From contig CAJOLJ010000027.1 in NCBI GenBank assembly GCA_905235445.1, positions 1-53,917 of the forward strand: a DNA stretch of 53,917 bases. Direction: 5' to 3'. The stretch comes from an uncultured Bacteroidales bacterium (GTDB lineage Bacteria > Bacteroidota > Bacteroidia > Bacteroidales > UBA932). Positions 51,553-53,917 of this stretch are shown piece after piece. A program made the position numbers and the translations under genes. The notes under the pieces were generated by a model that had not been told where the DNA came from, did no database searches, and was given only the letters and a program-made list of their open reading frames with translations. The stretch's first letter is position 1, and each line of letters opens with the position of its first letter.

Positions 51553-52794
51553 TCATTCCATGGCCTGGGAAATGAGCCTTATGAGAATGTCCCGGAGTCT
51601 TTCGACCTGGTACTGTCCGACGGTGGGGGTGATGTGTTCCCCTCCCACCCCGGAGTCATCGGTGAGGAAGACATACGTCCCTCCGGTGGCTATGGCGAAA
51701 AGCCTGCTCATGAATTCACAGGACTTGGACCCCGAGCTGGCGAAAACGGGAATCACCCTGATGCCGCGCTCGGCGAACTTCTCGATGGAGGAGTGAAGGC
51801 TCCCGTAGATGTTCCCTTCGTCATGGGCGGGCGCATCGAGGATGAGGAAGGCGAGGGAAGAGTAGGCGGAAGGGGCCCAGTCAAGGCGCAGGGCTTCGGC
51901 GAGGGCTGTGTGCACCGCCTCGGGGATGTCGCCTCCTCCCGTGGCGTTCTGCCCTTTCACGAAAGAGATGGTCTTGGAGAAATCCTCGGTGAAAGGCGAA
52001 CTCCTTGTGACGTACTCATCCCCCTCGTCCCTGTAGAATACGGTCCCGGTCCTGATGGACAGTCCGCCCTGGCTCTGGGACACTTCCTCGAGAATGGAGA
52101 GAAGGTCCTTTTTGAGGAACTCGATTTCATCCCCCATGGAGCCTGTCGCATCAACGATAAACGCCAGGTCAAGGGTCCTGTCCACTTTGGAGGGGTCCCA
52201 CCCCGGGAGGGTGAAAGTGTTGACTGTCTGGGGGTCCTTGGGGTCGTACAGGGTCAGAGGGGAGCTTTGCGTCACCCCGTCAATGCTGATCCTCAGGTTG
52301 GAGGGGTCAGCATCGGAGTTCTCCTGTCCAACTTGCTGGAAGATGCATGGCCAAAGGGACGCTTCCCCCCGGTTATCCGTCCTCGCTCTCCAGATAGTCT
52401 TGCTTCCGCTCAGAAGGTCGACCCTCACTCCAACGGCGGGAGTGGAGGTGCCTTCGGCAGTGACCCTCACTGCGATCCTCCTGGATGTGTTGAATCCCCA
52501 CCTGGCGATTTCCTCCTTGTGCTCACCCTCAAGGAGGTCACACCAGAAGTCCCAGTTCGCAAGGTCGTTCCACTCCGCAGCCGTAAGGACCCCGGCCTCG
52601 GCCTGTTGGTTGTTCCCTCCGGGCCCGTTCGGTGAAGAGGCCCCGCTGCTTCTGTCCAAGTATGAGGCAGAGACCTCGTCGTATAATCCTCCAGCCTTCG
52701 TGCAGGCTGCCCCGAGAAGTGCCATGCCCACAAGGGCGGGAAGTGCCAAGGTAGGAAGAATCCCTCTTGGACAATTTCGGATAAGTATGTTCAT
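51553..52794 (-). CDS. von Willebrand factor A domain lipoprotein
   Basis: A 413-residue predicted lipoprotein: hydrophobic signal with lipobox LLGAAC (Cys31), then a Gly/Ser/Asn-rich spacer (about 45-65). A beta-rich domain follows (about 100-205; RRIAVRVTAEGTSTPAVGVR), possibly Ig- or carboxypeptidase-regulatory-like. The VWA domain (about 205-413) has a metal-ion-dependent adhesion site: DATGS (D215, T217, S219), Thr285 in NATGGGDIPEA, and Asp320 in LILDAPAHD. VWA domains bind protein ligands through the metal. It probably sits on the cell envelope. The gene stands alone, with its own terminator; function unknown. Confidence 0.8.
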   Translation of the reverse strand: MNILIRNCPRGILPTLALPALVGMALLGAACTKAGGLYDEVSASYLDRSSGASSPNGPGGNNQQAEAGVLTAAEWNDLANWDFWCDLLEGEHKEEIARWGFNTSRRIAVRVTAEGTSTPAVGVRVDLLSGSKTIWRARTDNRGEASLWPCIFQQVGQENSDADPSNLRISIDGVTQSSPLTLYDPKDPQTVNTFTLPGWDPSKVDRTLDLAFIVDATGSMGDEIEFLKKDLLSILEEVSQSQGGLSIRTGTVFYRDEGDEYVTRSSPFTEDFSKTISFVKGQNATGGGDIPEAVHTALAEALRLDWAPSAYSSLAFLILDAPAHDEGNIYGSLHSSIEKFAERGIRVIPVFASSGSKSCEFMSRLFAIATGGTYVFLTDDSGVGGEHITPTVGQYQVERLRDILIRLISQAME

Positions 52795-52949
52795 GTCAGT
52801 GTCTTTTATGGGTTGAACAGGGGGGGCAATCTTTTATTGTCCCGTGAGTATAATGCAGGGGAGTGGGAATCCTTGCACGGGGAAAACGAAAAAAATCATG
52901 GGAGGGTATGGCATTCCCCCGACATTCAAAACTAAACTTTTGCTAACTC

Positions 52950-53153
52950 TTGCCTTTGCCCCTGTATGTTCATCGCCGATACGTCCGTCTCCTGCCCGCT
53001 TTCTATGGTGATTCTCCCAATTATGCCAAGAAGCGTTTGAAGGAGTACGAGGAGTGGAAAGAAAGGGTGGGGCGCGATTTCACTCCTGATAAACTGGTCA
53101 GCGACATCATTTCCCGGATGCCGGACCCGGAGGAGGAGGGACATGCCCAATAA
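52950..53153 (+). CDS. Small hypothetical protein, uncertain start
   Basis: A 67-codon frame opening at a TTG; there is no in-frame ATG and a stop lies two codons upstream. The composition (RLKEYEEWKERVGRDF, DIISRMPDPEEEGHAQ) looks protein-like, with balanced charges and an amphipathic helix. Its end overlaps the next tiny frame by 11 bases. It could be a real small gene or the tail of a decayed one. I do not recognise it. Confidence 0.35.
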   Translation: MPLPLYVHRRYVRLLPAFYGDSPNYAKKRLKEYEEWKERVGRDFTPDKLVSDIISRMPDPEEEGHAQ

Positions 53154-53217
53154 AAAACAAGGACCGCCTTTCGACGATCCCGATACCTCCTTTGGCAACC
53201 TGGTCAATGAGATGTGA
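53143..53217 (+). CDS. Tiny hypothetical ORF (24 residues)
   Basis: Starts with ATG inside the end of the preceding frame (11-base overlap) and encodes MPNKKQGPPFDDPDTSFGNL plus four residues. The overlap resembles translational coupling. Very short, so coding status is uncertain. Confidence 0.25.
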   Translation: MPNKKQGPPFDDPDTSFGNLVNEM

Positions 53218-53334
53218 CAAGAGTTACAAACTTTTTTGAACCAGCAAAATTTTCACAAAAATCGTGCAAATAACTGCTGCCGCCAACCCAACAGGATGAC
53301 GGCAGTTCTATTATTCAGTCAATATGCTCGAAAT
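53218..53334. other. Short AT-rich gap with a hairpin
   Basis: Contains an imperfect hairpin, AACTGC-tg-CCG pairing with CGGCAGTT (about 53269-53310), which may end the minus-strand lipoprotein transcript. No T-run is evident. Confidence 0.35.
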
Positions 53335-53744
53335 CTACTTGACCCGAACAAAGTGTCGATAGTCTGAGCCCCAGGTTCCCACGGAATACGTCGTTCCTTC
53401 CTTTTGCCAGACCATCTCCTTGGAGGTCAATTTGACCAACGTATAAGTGACGCCGCTGTAGTCTGACATCTGCGGGTTGATGGTGATGGTTCCCTTATTG
53501 ATCAAGTCAATGGCATAGATGCCGCTGTAGTCGTGAGACTCGCCGCTAAGTGCGTCATAGACAGGCATCTGATAGTGGTTGCTTCCGTCAAAGGTGTACT
53601 CCACGGAGCCGTCCATCGCAAAGACCGTAGGATCGTAGTGCTCTGACCAGCTGCCTTCCAGTTTGTTCACGTCGATCTTCTCACATTCGCACAGCCCCGC
53701 CACTACAGCGCCGCGCAAATCACTGTCTTCAAAATCTTCAGTAT
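53335..53744 (-). pseudogene. Lipoprotein gene with frameshift in the signal peptide
   Basis: From about 53709 down to the stop at 53335 one frame encodes AVVAGLCECEKIDVNKLEGSW and a beta-rich domain of about 110 residues with lipocalin-like alternation. The residues before it (LKILKTVICAAL) that would complete a lipoprotein signal peptide lie in another frame, which ends at a TAG (53703-53705). Adding one base between them would join the two into a standard lipobox AGLC. No ATG precedes the signal part. Either the gene is decayed or the sequence has an error. It follows a permease gene on the same strand. Confidence 0.6.
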
Positions 53745-53796
53745 CGTTTACGTTTTCTTAATAAACACACAGAAGACCAAAATACTGCTTCAAAAA

Positions 53797-53917
53797 TTAT
53801 TCATTCTTCAATGTCTCCGCCGGATTCATCCTGGCGGTCTTGAGATAGTGATACAGCACCACGGCCGAACACAACGCCCCCACAATCACCAGCGCCAGCA
53901 GGAACACCGACGGCATG
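53797..53917 (-). CDS. FtsX/MacB-type ABC permease, C-terminal fragment at window edge
   Basis: Only the last 40 codons are in the window. They encode a hydrophobic helix (VFLLALVIVGALCSAVVL) and the tail LKTARMNPAETLKNE, typical of the C-terminus of FtsX-like permeases of Bacteroidota (R-x-NPAE-x-LK). The codon choice (many GTG, GCG and CTG) differs from the MacB-type permease at 4526-5746. The rest of the gene lies outside the window. Confidence 0.75.
   Translation of the reverse strand, partial: MPSVFLLALVIVGALCSAVVLYHYLKTARMNPAETLKNE

Overview
The window reads as a chromosomal segment of a Bacteroidota bacterium, most likely order Bacteroidales. The clues are repeated promoters of the TTG/TTTG-N19-20-TAnnTTTG type (for example at 858-889, 24193-24223 and 33556-33585), a DUF4249 lipoprotein paired with a TonB-dependent receptor, LytS/LytTR signalling, a membrane-embedded AraC-type regulator, and Bacteroidota-like RpoB, RpoC and EF-Tu sequences. 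GC looks to be in the mid-50s by eye. It is locally lower around 26.4-28.1 kb and 41.8-43.1 kb. I cannot fix the genus.

Left end (1-7.8 kb): a partial agmatine-deiminase-family gene (-) diverges from a six-gene cluster (+). The cluster encodes a complete MacAB-TolC-like exporter (TolC, MacA, separate MacB-type ATPase and permease), followed by a LytS-type sensor kinase and a LytTR response regulator. Next (8-26 kb, all -) comes the information-processing core: rpsO-pnp with a terminator between them, and the block tRNA(x4)-tuf-tRNA(Trp)-secE-nusG-rplK-rplA-rplJ-rplL-rpoB-rpoC, with a terminator-like attenuator between rplL and rpoB. dxs lies upstream. The tRNA/tuf promoter overlaps the end of dxs.

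Middle (26-43 kb): an AT-rich intergenic region with a diverged direct repeat precedes a membrane AraC regulator and an MFS transporter. A secreted beta-barrel-like protein and a lipoprotein of unknown family follow. Housekeeping genes come next: purA, ssb, aroE, a SpoU rRNA methyltransferase and lysS on -, with recJ divergent. A DUF4249 lipoprotein/TonB-dependent receptor pair follows.

Right part (43-53.9 kb, -): rluB-era-parC-aroK form a tight operon. exbB-exbD-tonB encode the energiser that outer-membrane receptors such as the one at 39.6-41.8 kb need. A von Willebrand factor A lipoprotein stands alone. The last kilobase holds two tiny overlapping ORFs, a frameshifted lipoprotein gene and the C-terminal end of an FtsX/MacB-type permease. 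Its codon style differs from the rest.

No CRISPR array, prophage, insertion sequence, integrase or clear defence system was seen. The less-explained parts are the AraC/MFS locus, the beta-barrel/lipoprotein pair, the VWA lipoprotein, the RGG-like tails on two RNA enzymes, several structured intergenic regions and the right edge.
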